Below, in pieces: positions 16,168 through 23,764 of a stretch of 64,000 bases of DNA. The notes under the pieces were generated by a model that was not told where the DNA came from, did not search any database, and saw only the letters and a program-made list of their open reading frames with translations. Origin of the DNA: Candidatus Micrarchaeota archaeon (GTDB taxonomy: Archaea > Micrarchaeota > Micrarchaeia > Micrarchaeales > Micrarchaeaceae); contig JAGWHU010000003.1 in the NCBI GenBank assembly GCA_028866575.1, positions 62,001 through 126,000 of the forward strand, given 5' to 3'. The position numbers and the translations under genes are program-made. Numbering within the stretch: the first letter of the stretch is position 1; each line of letters begins with the position of its first letter.

Positions 16168-17688
16168 ATGACGCTGGTGAAACTTCAGCACATAATGAGC
16201 AACGAGATATCGAAGAGGTCGTTCATATCCAGGCCTCCGGAGCCGCCCGCAGGCATACTCATGGGCGACCCGTTGAGCTCGATATTCATAGGCACCACCA
16301 AGATATTCAAGGTGCCGTTCACCTGGTCCTATTCCAACATAACCAACCCGCACATAGCTGTTGTCGGGATAACAGGCGCAGGGAAGAGCTATTTCGTCAA
16401 GACGTTCCTGGTAAGGGCAAACTACATCTGGGGCACCAATGCGATAATAATAGACTTTGCTGGGGAGTACAAGGCATGGGTGAAGCAGAGCGGCGGCGTG
16501 GTGGTGTCGTTGGGAAAGGGCGACTACCTCAACATAATGGACCTATCCTCCATGAAGCCGCTCGACAGGACCAAGCAGATAATGACGTCGCTGGAGATAC
16601 TTACCGACATATCCATGTATCCTGAGCAGAAGCGCATAACCGAGGAAGCGATAGAGCAGGCATACATAAACTTCGGGTTCTCGCTTTCGGAAGCGGCGCC
16701 TAAGAAAAAGGAGGTCCCTACGCTGCACAACGTCATATCCCTTTTGCAGGAGAAGCTGCAGGAGGGAACCTACGAGTACCCTGCGGAGCTGGAGAATGCA
16801 GTGTACAGGCTCAGGCAGTTCGCGCGCGAGGGCGAGGACTATTTCTCCAAGAAGAGCACGCTCGATCTAGGGAAGCTCTCACATTCCGGGCTGGTCGCGG
16901 TCGACCTATCAGGGCTTTCCGACGACAGGTTCAGGGCATTCGCCGCTCTCTTCATACTCCAAACGCTCAAGGAGATAATGAGGAGCGAGAACTGGAGCGA
17001 GTCGAAGGGGCTGAAGGCTCTGGTGGTGCTCGACGAGGCGTGGAAGGTCGCAAGCGATGACAAGAGCGACGCGATACTCATAGTCAGGGAGGGCAGGAAG
17101 TTCCAGTTCGGGCTCATAGTGGCGTCGCAGAACCCTACTGATATAAACGAGGCGATATTCTCCAACGTCGGAACCACATTCATACTCAAGATAAAGTTCG
17201 AGAAGTTCATGAACTACATACAGGGATCGCTTAACTTCTCCGACTTCATAAGGCTGGAGATAGGGAAGTTCGGCGTCGGGCAGGCTGCGGTCGACATGGC
17301 GTTCCAGAGCGCGATAAGGTTCCCCAGCGTGTTCATACTGGACAAGATATACGGCGAGGAGCCCCTATACGTTTACACGCTCGACCTGTCGGACGTGCTC
17401 ACGCAGAGCGAGATGTCAGCAAACGTGCTGCAGAAGGACTACCAGTTCGAGAGGGACGAGCTGCGCAACAGGCTGATAGAGTACAACGTCGGCCTCGAGA
17501 TAATAAACCAGATATTCAGCACTATGGACATGCACGACAGGACGATGAAGCTCCTCGACTTCCTGAGGATACTCAAGAAGAGCGGGGGCATAAGCATATC
17601 CAATACTGTGATATTCCTGAAGAGCCTGGGGATAGACGACCAGCTGATAACGAGGATAATAGCGAGCACAGGTGTTAGCGTTGAGTAA
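16168..17688 (+). CDS. VirB4/CedB-like conjugation ATPase (HerA/FtsK superfamily)
   Basis: 506 residues. Walker A is GITGAGKS (about 67-74) and Walker B is ALVVLDEAW (about 284-292), with a later ASQNPTDINEAIFSNVGTTF segment (about 322-343) typical of VirB4 and HerA-type ATPases, where a sensor-like Gln/Asn follows the ASQ. The DFAGEYKAWVKQSGG segment matches the DxxGEY pattern seen after Walker A in HerA/CedB. The protein lacks the usual VirB4 N-terminal domain, which seems to be supplied by the two preceding genes. A TATATTTATAG-like box near 16126-16139 may give an internal promoter. Role: powering pilus assembly or DNA transfer across the membrane. The ATPase family is certain; the VirB4/CedB assignment is strongly supported by neighbours. 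Confidence 0.85.
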   Translation: MTLVKLQHIMSNEISKRSFISRPPEPPAGILMGDPLSSIFIGTTKIFKVPFTWSYSNITNPHIAVVGITGAGKSYFVKTFLVRANYIWGTNAIIIDFAGEYKAWVKQSGGVVVSLGKGDYLNIMDLSSMKPLDRTKQIMTSLEILTDISMYPEQKRITEEAIEQAYINFGFSLSEAAPKKKEVPTLHNVISLLQEKLQEGTYEYPAELENAVYRLRQFAREGEDYFSKKSTLDLGKLSHSGLVAVDLSGLSDDRFRAFAALFILQTLKEIMRSENWSESKGLKALVVLDEAWKVASDDKSDAILIVREGRKFQFGLIVASQNPTDINEAIFSNVGTTFILKIKFEKFMNYIQGSLNFSDFIRLEIGKFGVGQAAVDMAFQSAIRFPSVFILDKIYGEEPLYVYTLDLSDVLTQSEMSANVLQKDYQFERDELRNRLIEYNVGLEIINQIFSTMDMHDRTMKLLDFLRILKKSGGISISNTVIFLKSLGIDDQLITRIIASTGVSVE

Positions 17689-17989
17689 GCAGGATACCTT
17701 CACGATAAGCAGGACCGACCTGAGGCAGGTGCTCGTCGGGCTCGGGGCAAGGGAGAAGGACATAGGCAATCTGATAAGCCTTCTGGACAAGGCGCACAGG
17801 CACACGAACGTGGTAGTGTTCGCGAACATGCTGGAAAAGATGGGCATAGGCAGGGACAAGATGTCCAACGTGCTCAGGAGGATGGGCATGGACGACGTTA
17901 CGATATCAAGGGCGTTCCGCATGGTCGACGAGAACAAGATAAGCGCGGAAACCGGAAGGATATACTATGCGACCGTTGACTTCAGCTGA
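17681..17989 (+). CDS. Small helical protein, unknown, coupled to the ATPase
   Basis: About 102 residues, soluble, helical and basic, with two similar halves (RQVLVGLGAREKDIGNLISL and KMSNVLRRMGMDDVTISRAF) that look like tandem helix-hairpin units. I choose TTG 17681 because GGTG lies six bases before it; a GTG at 17672 overlaps that signal. Either start overlaps the end of the ATPase gene, whose own C-terminus (residues about 460-506) has similar helical units (LRILKKSGGISISNTVIFLK), so this may be a detached C-terminal repeat domain of the ATPase. Confidence 0.6.
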   Translation: MSKQDTFTISRTDLRQVLVGLGAREKDIGNLISLLDKAHRHTNVVVFANMLEKMGIGRDKMSNVLRRMGMDDVTISRAFRMVDENKISAETGRIYYATVDFS

Positions 17990-17993
17990 TTCT

Positions 17994-18383
17994 ATGGGAA
18001 AACCTGCGTGCATAATCTGCGGAAAGGAGAGGGACGGGCTGGAGGTAAGGGACGACATCATCATAAAGTCACTCCGCTGGATAAAGAAAAACGTGACTAA
18101 GAGCCAGAAGAACTACAGGCTTGTTGTGTGCAAGGACTGCTTCCTGAGCTACAGGAAGAGGCGCGAAAGCTACGAGAGGAAGATGATGATATACGGCGCG
18201 ATAGGCGTGATCTTCCTCCTTGCGCTGCTGGTTTCGGCAGGCGGTAGGCTGGGGGCCATAGGCGTAGGCATACTCATAATAATCGGGCTGCTCCTGCTTG
18301 CTCAGTTCAGCTACATGCCAGCCGTGAAAATGCCGGATGCGCCTAAGTCTTCGGGCAAGGGGAAAAGGCGCGGGAAAAACTAG
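17994..18383 (+). CDS. Zinc-ribbon protein with two C-terminal membrane helices
   Basis: About 129 residues. CIIC (near residue 5) and CKDC (near residue 44) can bind one zinc, followed by a very basic stretch (YRKRRESYERKM), two hydrophobic helices and a basic tail (KSSGKGKRRGKN). An ATG at 17967 would overlap the previous gene; the ATG at 17994 leaves four bases and is preferred. A membrane-tethered zinc ribbon with basic flanks could bind nucleic acid at the transfer channel; this is a guess from position. Confidence 0.65.
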   Translation: MGKPACIICGKERDGLEVRDDIIIKSLRWIKKNVTKSQKNYRLVVCKDCFLSYRKRRESYERKMMIYGAIGVIFLLALLVSAGGRLGAIGVGILIIIGLLLLAQFSYMPAVKMPDAPKSSGKGKRRGKN

Positions 18384-18401
18384 GATGGACGTCGCAAAGC
18401 A

Positions 18402-18422
18402 CATATAAAGCTATATAAATAT
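18402..18422 (+). promoter_or_regulatory. TATA-rich promoter region
   Basis: Two overlapping TATATAAA-like boxes lie between the zinc-ribbon gene and the TTG at 18483. They suggest a separate transcript for the 18483-21812 genes. The leader would be about 50 bases. Confidence 0.4.
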
Positions 18423-18482
18423 ACTCTTCATATATTCAGTCAGTGGAGGATTTTGATAAGGACAAAAACATAGAGTGTTTGC

Positions 18483-19214
18483 TTGCCTGATGAAGAAGCC
18501 GCATTTATAGAGCCGAAGACCGACGGGTTTGAGATAAGCGCGAAGCTCTCTGGAAGTTTTGACGAAATGTACAGGAGGCTTGGCAAGCTGCAGCTGTTCT
18601 CCATAAGCAAGTCAACTACGGGATTGAGGATGCTCCGCGTGGAAAGCCGCGACATACAGAAGAGGCCGTTCCTGTTCATGATATTCGACATGAGGTCCGA
18701 CAAGCTTGCTGTATATTACACCATAGCGCTTGATGCGAGCCCGAAAATAAGGAAGCTATTCGTGCTGAAGACCCTTCTCGGGGTGCTGTCGCTCGTCTCC
18801 GATTTGTACAAGGCGGAGGACACAGAGCTCTTCCAGTACATGGATTCATCCATAGATGATGTGCTCAACTCCATAACGCAAAGCTACAGCAAGCTCTTCA
18901 ACAACTACGATTCCCTGTTCAACGAATACAGGGAGGTGAAAAGGCTCAACATAGAGCTCGAGGCTTCAAACAAGAACCTCACAGTGCAGGCGCTCCAGTT
19001 CAACGACGAGAACGGGCATCTGAAGGCGGAGCTTGCGGCGCTGGAGGCGTATTCCGACAGCTCGCTCATGGTGATGGTGCAGGACTGGCTGGACGCGCAC
19101 GATTCGGCCATAGACATAGCGGAGTTCGCCAAGAACTACAAGGTAACGCCCACAAGGGTGGAGCAGATACTGAACAGGATGGTCTCTCTAGGCTATATAG
19201 AGCTGAAGGGTTAG
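18483..19214 (+). CDS. Coiled-coil protein with C-terminal winged helix, unknown
   Basis: 243 residues from a TTG; an in-frame stop at 18471 excludes anything longer. The N-terminal 120 residues look like an alpha/beta domain, a coiled coil follows (about 130-185, with EYREVKRLNIELEASNKNL), and the last 55 residues form a likely winged helix (DIAEFAKNYKVTPTRVEQIL ending in LGYIELKG). It could be a cytoplasmic regulator or adaptor. It starts a second sub-cluster that overlaps into the 56-residue and 808-residue genes. Confidence 0.7.
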   Translation: MPDEEAAFIEPKTDGFEISAKLSGSFDEMYRRLGKLQLFSISKSTTGLRMLRVESRDIQKRPFLFMIFDMRSDKLAVYYTIALDASPKIRKLFVLKTLLGVLSLVSDLYKAEDTELFQYMDSSIDDVLNSITQSYSKLFNNYDSLFNEYREVKRLNIELEASNKNLTVQALQFNDENGHLKAELAALEAYSDSSLMVMVQDWLDAHDSAIDIAEFAKNYKVTPTRVEQILNRMVSLGYIELKG

Positions 19215-19218
19215 GCGT

Positions 19219-19389
19219 ATGATTTACAAGGTAAGGATGAACCGAAGGCTGAGCAACGTGAAGGTCTACGTGGTGCTCAAGCGGCAGAACCAGAGGAAGC
19301 AATCCTTCATGACAAAGCTGTTCATGAAGATATTCAGGCAGGAGAACAAGGGCACCACGTCTGAATCTGCGGTAGATAGGCTGAGATGA
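19219..19389 (+). CDS. Small basic protein, 56 aa
   Basis: ATG at 19219, TGA at 19387-19389. The product is strongly basic (MIYKVRMNRRLSNVKVYVVL, then KRQNQRKQSFMTKLFMKIF), without Cys or a membrane segment. It starts four bases after the 18483 gene, and its TGA overlaps the ATG of the 808-residue gene (ATGA), which supports a real, translationally coupled gene. No family is recognised. Confidence 0.6.
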   Translation: MIYKVRMNRRLSNVKVYVVLKRQNQRKQSFMTKLFMKIFRQENKGTTSESAVDRLR

Positions 19390-21812
19390 TGGCATACAAT
19401 GACCAGGCTAAGGCTCGCGAGGGGGAAAAGAAGTCCAACAGGAAGCTCATTTTCATAATAGTGGCGGTAATAGCCGTTGCCGGGCTGCTTGCGATCTTGT
19501 ACTTCACGCTATCCTTCTCGAGCATACTGAACGGCAACGGTGCGCAGCAGCACAAGGGCGCGCTGCCCCCCTCGGCAATAAACAACGCCTCGTTGGAGGA
19601 GCAGGACCTGCTCACGTACAACCTGGTCAAGCAGTACGTGCCATACGCGCTTGTGAACTATACCGTCACCAACGTGACTAACATAAACGCAAACGTGAGC
19701 CTCTACTATTATGCGCCGCCGAGCAGCATATTCATACTGAACATAAGCGACCAGTGCTTCAACTGCGGAGACACCAGCGCCATAGAGAGCGCGATGATAA
19801 ACAAGCTGATGGCATACAACGTCATAGAGAGTCCCGCGAACCTGAGCGAGATATCCATAAGCAACGTGAGGTCGCTCCCGGACGATTCGCTGCTCATAGT
19901 CCTAAACGGCCTGCTCCCGTACCAGTTCCTTGCGCCCGTTAGCGCCAACACCACCGTGCTTGACACCCTAATGCAAAGGCACGTGAGCATCCTTTACGTG
20001 GGCCAGGCCTTCTCCAGCGTGCTGCTGCCCGATTCGGTCGTAATACCTGCGCAGCACATCCCCGGATACCTGTACACACTAAGGTATTCCGGCAACGCGA
20101 TAAAGAACAACGGCTTCTACTTCAACAAGTCTACATTCTACTTCACCAACGGGAGCGTATACAGCGGCTACCTTACCTATGTCAACGTCTACAACGGCTC
20201 CATAGCCGCGTTCCCCAATACCCCGACCTCGTGGAAGACCTCGCAGGAAGCGGGCAACGACATAGCCAAGGCTGTGCAGGATATGTTCTGGCTCCCGAAA
20301 TACGCATACGGTACAAGGACCGTGAACACAATAAAGCCCAATTCAACCGGCAGGATAGGCGTGGTGCTTGACAATCTGGAGATACCTTACAATACGACGT
20401 TCGTGGCAAACGTTGAGAGCAACGGCGCGATGCGGGTCGTGCTGACTGCCAACGCGACGTATTCCTACGGCAGATCCACAAGCGTCTACCAGTACATAGT
20501 CGCTAAGCCGCTGTTCTACGACAACGGGACCATAGGGATAAACAGGTCCATAATAACAAACCAGACTGTTCCACTGTCGTTCAGCATACACACGCATTCG
20601 CAGGTGCCGGAGAACATACAGCCCCACCTCTCCATATACAATTTGAACATGACGCTCATATTCAGCACGCCGCTTGCGTTCATACACAACGTAACCGACA
20701 ATTTCACGTTTCTAATACCGTACCAGCGCCTTGTGCTGCAGCCCGGGCAGGGCTACGTTATGAAGCTGCACAGCTTCTACGGCCAGGAATACGGAGGCGC
20801 ATTCTTCAACGTCTCGCCGCTCAACCTCTACCTCATCGGAGCCAACGTCAGCACAGGCAGGTTCAACTTCTCCGTGACGTCCAACAACCAGTCCGTTACC
20901 AACCTCAACTACACCATAAGCCTCAACGGCCAGTATCCCGAGAAGGGAACCATAAAATACGGGTTCATATCATACACGCTGCCGCAGGACGTGTCTGTTC
21001 CCAGGGGCAGCCTCAACTTCACGCTGAACGTATCCGGGAGCACGTTCTACTACCATACCTCCTACAACCCATTGCCGTTCAAGATAAACCAGCAGTACAT
21101 CGAGGTGGTCGTGGTCGTAGTGATAATGCTCGTGATGATAATATTCGTGAAGGCGCCCTACAGGGACGAGTTCTACATAGATGTCCCGCACCTTCCCGAG
21201 GAAAAGAAGACGCAGGTGCAGCTGAAGGCGACTGACATAGTCAACGTCTTCGACAGGCTCAATACCTCGTACAGGTGGAAATACATGCCATTATCGAAGA
21301 CTGAGGTGCGCTCGGCAATAGCTAGCTACATAAAGTACAACAGCATACCAGTGAGCCTGACGTACAGCAACGTGGAGCAGATAATAGGGCAGCTCACAGT
21401 GAAGAAGTACCTGGTGAGCGCCGACGAGCTGTACGCCCCTGTTGAATGGGTAACCGGCAGCGGTCACGACATAGAGTACCTATCCACGTTCAAGAAGCTG
21501 AGGATATTCCTTGTCACGCACGCGTTCATATTCACGGACATCGACATAAGCAAGGAAAGCGACGTAGTCGCTACGCTGCACGGGGAGCGCAAGTACATAG
21601 TGCTGTACTCCAAGACGAGCAAGTTCCAGAACATACCCATATACCCCGACTGGAAGACCTACATAGTTTTCCTCAACAATTACAGGCTGGAGGAGTTCAG
21701 GAACAACCTTTACGTTTCCACTACCTTCGAGGCCGAGGAGCTCAAGATGTACATGGCGGCGGATCACGTGAGGCTGATAGATGCCGACAATCCGGAAGGG
21801 CTCCTCAGCTAA
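19386..21812 (+). CDS. Large membrane-anchored surface protein, 808 aa, unknown
   Basis: A short basic cytoplasmic N-terminus, one helix (about 22-45), then about 525 outer residues rich in Asn, Tyr, Ser and Thr with many N-glycosylation sites and a CFNC pair near residue 125. A second helix (about 573-592) follows and a cytoplasmic domain of about 215 residues ends the protein. The outer part contains beta-sandwich-like stretches in its C-terminal third. The cytoplasmic part starts with LPEEKKTQVQLKATDIVNVF and looks like winged-helix units followed by an alpha/beta domain. It is coupled to the preceding small gene by a four-base overlap. It could be an adhesin or receptor of the transfer apparatus, with the inner domain signalling or docking. 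I recognise no family. Confidence 0.75.
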   Translation: MMAYNDQAKAREGEKKSNRKLIFIIVAVIAVAGLLAILYFTLSFSSILNGNGAQQHKGALPPSAINNASLEEQDLLTYNLVKQYVPYALVNYTVTNVTNINANVSLYYYAPPSSIFILNISDQCFNCGDTSAIESAMINKLMAYNVIESPANLSEISISNVRSLPDDSLLIVLNGLLPYQFLAPVSANTTVLDTLMQRHVSILYVGQAFSSVLLPDSVVIPAQHIPGYLYTLRYSGNAIKNNGFYFNKSTFYFTNGSVYSGYLTYVNVYNGSIAAFPNTPTSWKTSQEAGNDIAKAVQDMFWLPKYAYGTRTVNTIKPNSTGRIGVVLDNLEIPYNTTFVANVESNGAMRVVLTANATYSYGRSTSVYQYIVAKPLFYDNGTIGINRSIITNQTVPLSFSIHTHSQVPENIQPHLSIYNLNMTLIFSTPLAFIHNVTDNFTFLIPYQRLVLQPGQGYVMKLHSFYGQEYGGAFFNVSPLNLYLIGANVSTGRFNFSVTSNNQSVTNLNYTISLNGQYPEKGTIKYGFISYTLPQDVSVPRGSLNFTLNVSGSTFYYHTSYNPLPFKINQQYIEVVVVVVIMLVMIIFVKAPYRDEFYIDVPHLPEEKKTQVQLKATDIVNVFDRLNTSYRWKYMPLSKTEVRSAIASYIKYNSIPVSLTYSNVEQIIGQLTVKKYLVSADELYAPVEWVTGSGHDIEYLSTFKKLRIFLVTHAFIFTDIDISKESDVVATLHGERKYIVLYSKTSKFQNIPIYPDWKTYIVFLNNYRLEEFRNNLYVSTTFEAEELKMYMAADHVRLIDADNPEGLLS

Positions 21813-21828
21813 ACCTAAAGATACCAGA

Positions 21829-21842
21829 CTCTATAAATAATT
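21829..21842 (+). promoter_or_regulatory. TATA box for the 21883 gene
   Basis: ACTCTATAAATAAT lies about 47 bases before the ATG, leaving a leader of about 20 bases that contains GGTGATAGG next to the start. Confidence 0.5.
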
Positions 21843-21882
21843 TAACCGCGGATAGTATACAAGCAGGGAAAAGGGTGATAGG

Positions 21883-22485
21883 ATGGACAAGAAAACGATA
21901 GCTTACGTGCTAGTAGCGGCGATGCTTGCCGTAGCCGCTTCGGGCGTGTATATCGCGGCAAGCGGCGCCTACAGGTCACAGCTGTTGCCTATGGCGCCCT
22001 ACAGGGCATCGGATGCGAACTCTTTGCAGACTGCAAACTCAACAACGGGCACAACAGCAAGCAGCACTACAATCAGCAATGCTGGAATGCAGGCGCATGA
22101 AGGGGGTGCTGATTCAATGATATACATAACTGGCGCAAGCGCATACGTGGGGCCCAATTCTGGACACGAGAACACGACGCTGCTTGGGGTATCAGTCAGC
22201 AACAACGCAAGCGTGCCCATAGCTGTGAAAACCGTAACATTCAAGGGAGAAAACGGCAGCAGCATTACGTTCATGATAAACCCGTCCAACAGCAGCATGC
22301 AGCTGCCCACGCAGCTGAATTCCAGCTCCGGGTTCGTGCTTGCTCCGCACCAGAACACCACATTCGTGTACGACAACTACAGCAGCTCAATGCTGGCTGC
22401 TAACCGCACCTACTCCGTTTCCGTTGCAGGGAGCAACGGATCCTACGCTACATACGCGAACCTTACCGCAATAAAGTCGGGATGA
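21883..22485 (+). CDS. Exported Ser/Thr/Asn-rich membrane-anchored protein
   Basis: 200 residues with one N-terminal membrane or signal helix (about 6-26), a Thr/Ser-rich linker (about 48-70), and a beta-rich domain (about 80-195) that looks like a single Ig-like or DUF4352-type sandwich (NTTLLGVSVSNNASVPIAVK). No Cys. GGTG precedes the ATG by five bases. It has its own TATA box and ends the same-strand run that began with the pilin-like gene; a GC hairpin follows. A link to the transfer cluster is possible but unproven. Confidence 0.65.
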   Translation: MDKKTIAYVLVAAMLAVAASGVYIAASGAYRSQLLPMAPYRASDANSLQTANSTTGTTASSTTISNAGMQAHEGGADSMIYITGASAYVGPNSGHENTTLLGVSVSNNASVPIAVKTVTFKGENGSSITFMINPSNSSMQLPTQLNSSSGFVLAPHQNTTFVYDNYSSSMLAANRTYSVSVAGSNGSYATYANLTAIKSG

Positions 22486-22500
22486 GCCTGCATAGGCCAT

Positions 22501-22521
22501 GCCGGTGCCTTGCGCACCGGC
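22501..22521 (+). terminator. GC-rich hairpin after the 21883 gene
   Basis: GCCGGTGC / GCACCGGC is a perfect eight-base-pair stem with a five-base loop, followed by GAATATTTTCC. It starts 15 bases after the stop, in the gap before the histidine phosphatase gene. It resembles a bacterial-type intrinsic terminator. Confidence 0.45.
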
Positions 22522-22548
22522 GAATATTTTCCATTCGGTGATTGTATA

Positions 22549-23277
22549 ATGAAGGCCAATTCTGGAAACGAAGGCAGCGCCGCAAAAAACGGCAAGCTGC
22601 CAAATGCGCAATTGAGGCGCGGCAGAACGGATGGCGTTACCGTGCTCTACATAACGAGGCACGCAGTCACTGCGCCGAACCAGGAAGACCTTGTGCAGGG
22701 CAGGAGATACGATTCGGAAATATCCGACGCGGGGAAGCTGCAGAGCGAGGAGCTCGCAGTGGAGCTGCTGCGGCACAAGATAGACGTAGCATACTGCTCG
22801 AGCATGAGGAGGTGCAGGCAGAGCATAATGCCGTACAAGAACAGCGCCGGCATAAAAGTAAATTACGTGAAGGATCTGGAGGAAAGGGACTACGGCGTTT
22901 TTGACGGCAGGCCAGGGAGCGAGTACAGGGAATGGATAAGGAGGAACGGCTTCGAAGGGAACTACAGCTTCAGGCCGCCCGGTGGCGAGACGTTCCAGGA
23001 CCTGAGGGCACGCGCACGTGCAGTTATGCGGGAAATACTTGCCAGGCACGGCGGCGAGGCGATACTGATCATGGCGCACTGCGCCACGGGCGTGGCTATA
23101 ATGCTGAACCTGTTCAACGAGAGGGAAGAGGGCAACTACGTCAAGTACATGCTGAAGAACTGCGCGCTCTCGGTAGTTGAGATAAGATACGGCAGGCCGC
23201 ACCTTGAGCTGCTGAATTCCACGGCCCACCTCAAGAATACGGAAAGCACTGGAAAGGCAAGAAGCCCGACGCCATAG
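22549..23277 (+). CDS. Histidine phosphatase (phosphoglycerate mutase-like)
   Basis: About 242 residues. The catalytic motif appears as YITRHA near residue 40. Further family features are DLVQGRRYDSEISDAGKLQ, the SSMRRCRQS segment with the phosphate-pocket Arg, the LEERDYGVFDGRPG acid motif and the second His in IMAHCATGV. Such enzymes dephosphorylate small metabolites or act as cofactor-dependent phosphoglycerate mutases. The usual F-E-G of mutases is Y-G-V-F-D-G here, so a phosphatase is as likely. A TTG at 22510 is in frame, but GGTG eight bases before the ATG at 22549 supports the shorter form. The first 30 residues are a charged extension. Confidence 0.85.
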   Translation: MKANSGNEGSAAKNGKLPNAQLRRGRTDGVTVLYITRHAVTAPNQEDLVQGRRYDSEISDAGKLQSEELAVELLRHKIDVAYCSSMRRCRQSIMPYKNSAGIKVNYVKDLEERDYGVFDGRPGSEYREWIRRNGFEGNYSFRPPGGETFQDLRARARAVMREILARHGGEAILIMAHCATGVAIMLNLFNEREEGNYVKYMLKNCALSVVEIRYGRPHLELLNSTAHLKNTESTGKARSPTP

Positions 23278-23284
23278 AAATGAA

Positions 23285-23764
23285 TCATGCGGATTGCATG
23301 TAGACGCACTGCACTGCGTTGTTGGAAGGGCAATAGTCCTGGGCGCTGACGTTGACCAGGTAGGTCCCGGGCTGGGAAAGCCCCTCCAGGTACCCGCTAA
23401 CGTTGACCGGGGTATATGCGGTGACGTAGCTTATCCCTGCGTTTGTGTTTATCGTGAATATTATCTCGTGGCCCACGCCGTTGGTCTGGTTTCCTATGTA
23501 TATGCTCTGCACGTCCGGCGGTACCTGTATGAGCACCAGCTGCTTGGCGGGATAGCCCTGCGAGCCTACGGATGTGGCTGCCGTTGCAAGCTTTGCAGCT
23601 GTTCCCTGCGCCTCCGTGGCCGAAAGCGTGGAAGTCGACGTGGATATCTGTATGAATGCGAGAAGGATTATGGGCAGGAGTATTATGAGCCCGAAAGAGA
23701 GCGTGACAAGCAGCTCAAGGCTGGACTGCCCCCTTGGGTCGCCGCGCCTCCTGTTGTTGTTCAT
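23285..23764 (-). CDS. Type IV pilin-like protein with class III signal peptide
   Basis: 159 residues. The N-terminus RRRGDPRGQSSLELL is the class III signal (cleavage before Q13, Glu at position +5), followed by a hydrophobic helix (about 19-42). The rest is a beta-rich head with two Cys near the C-terminus (DYCPSNNAVQC), possibly a disulfide. Such proteins are cut by an archaeal prepilin peptidase and assemble through the helix into pili or cell-surface filaments. The ATG overlaps the stop of the upstream CBS gene by four bases, so they are co-translated. No assembly ATPase or platform protein is in the window. Confidence 0.8.
   Translation of the reverse strand: MNNNRRRGDPRGQSSLELLVTLSFGLIILLPIILLAFIQISTSTSTLSATEAQGTAAKLATAATSVGSQGYPAKQLVLIQVPPDVQSIYIGNQTNGVGHEIIFTINTNAGISYVTAYTPVNVSGYLEGLSQPGTYLVNVSAQDYCPSNNAVQCVYMQSA

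Noticed and set aside
15565-16353. 262-residue minus-strand frame across the VirB4-like genes
   Set aside because: Spans two coding regions on the other strand and has no promoter.
22387-23229. Long frame opposite the histidine phosphatase
   Set aside because: Antisense shadow of a well supported gene with no recognisable motif.
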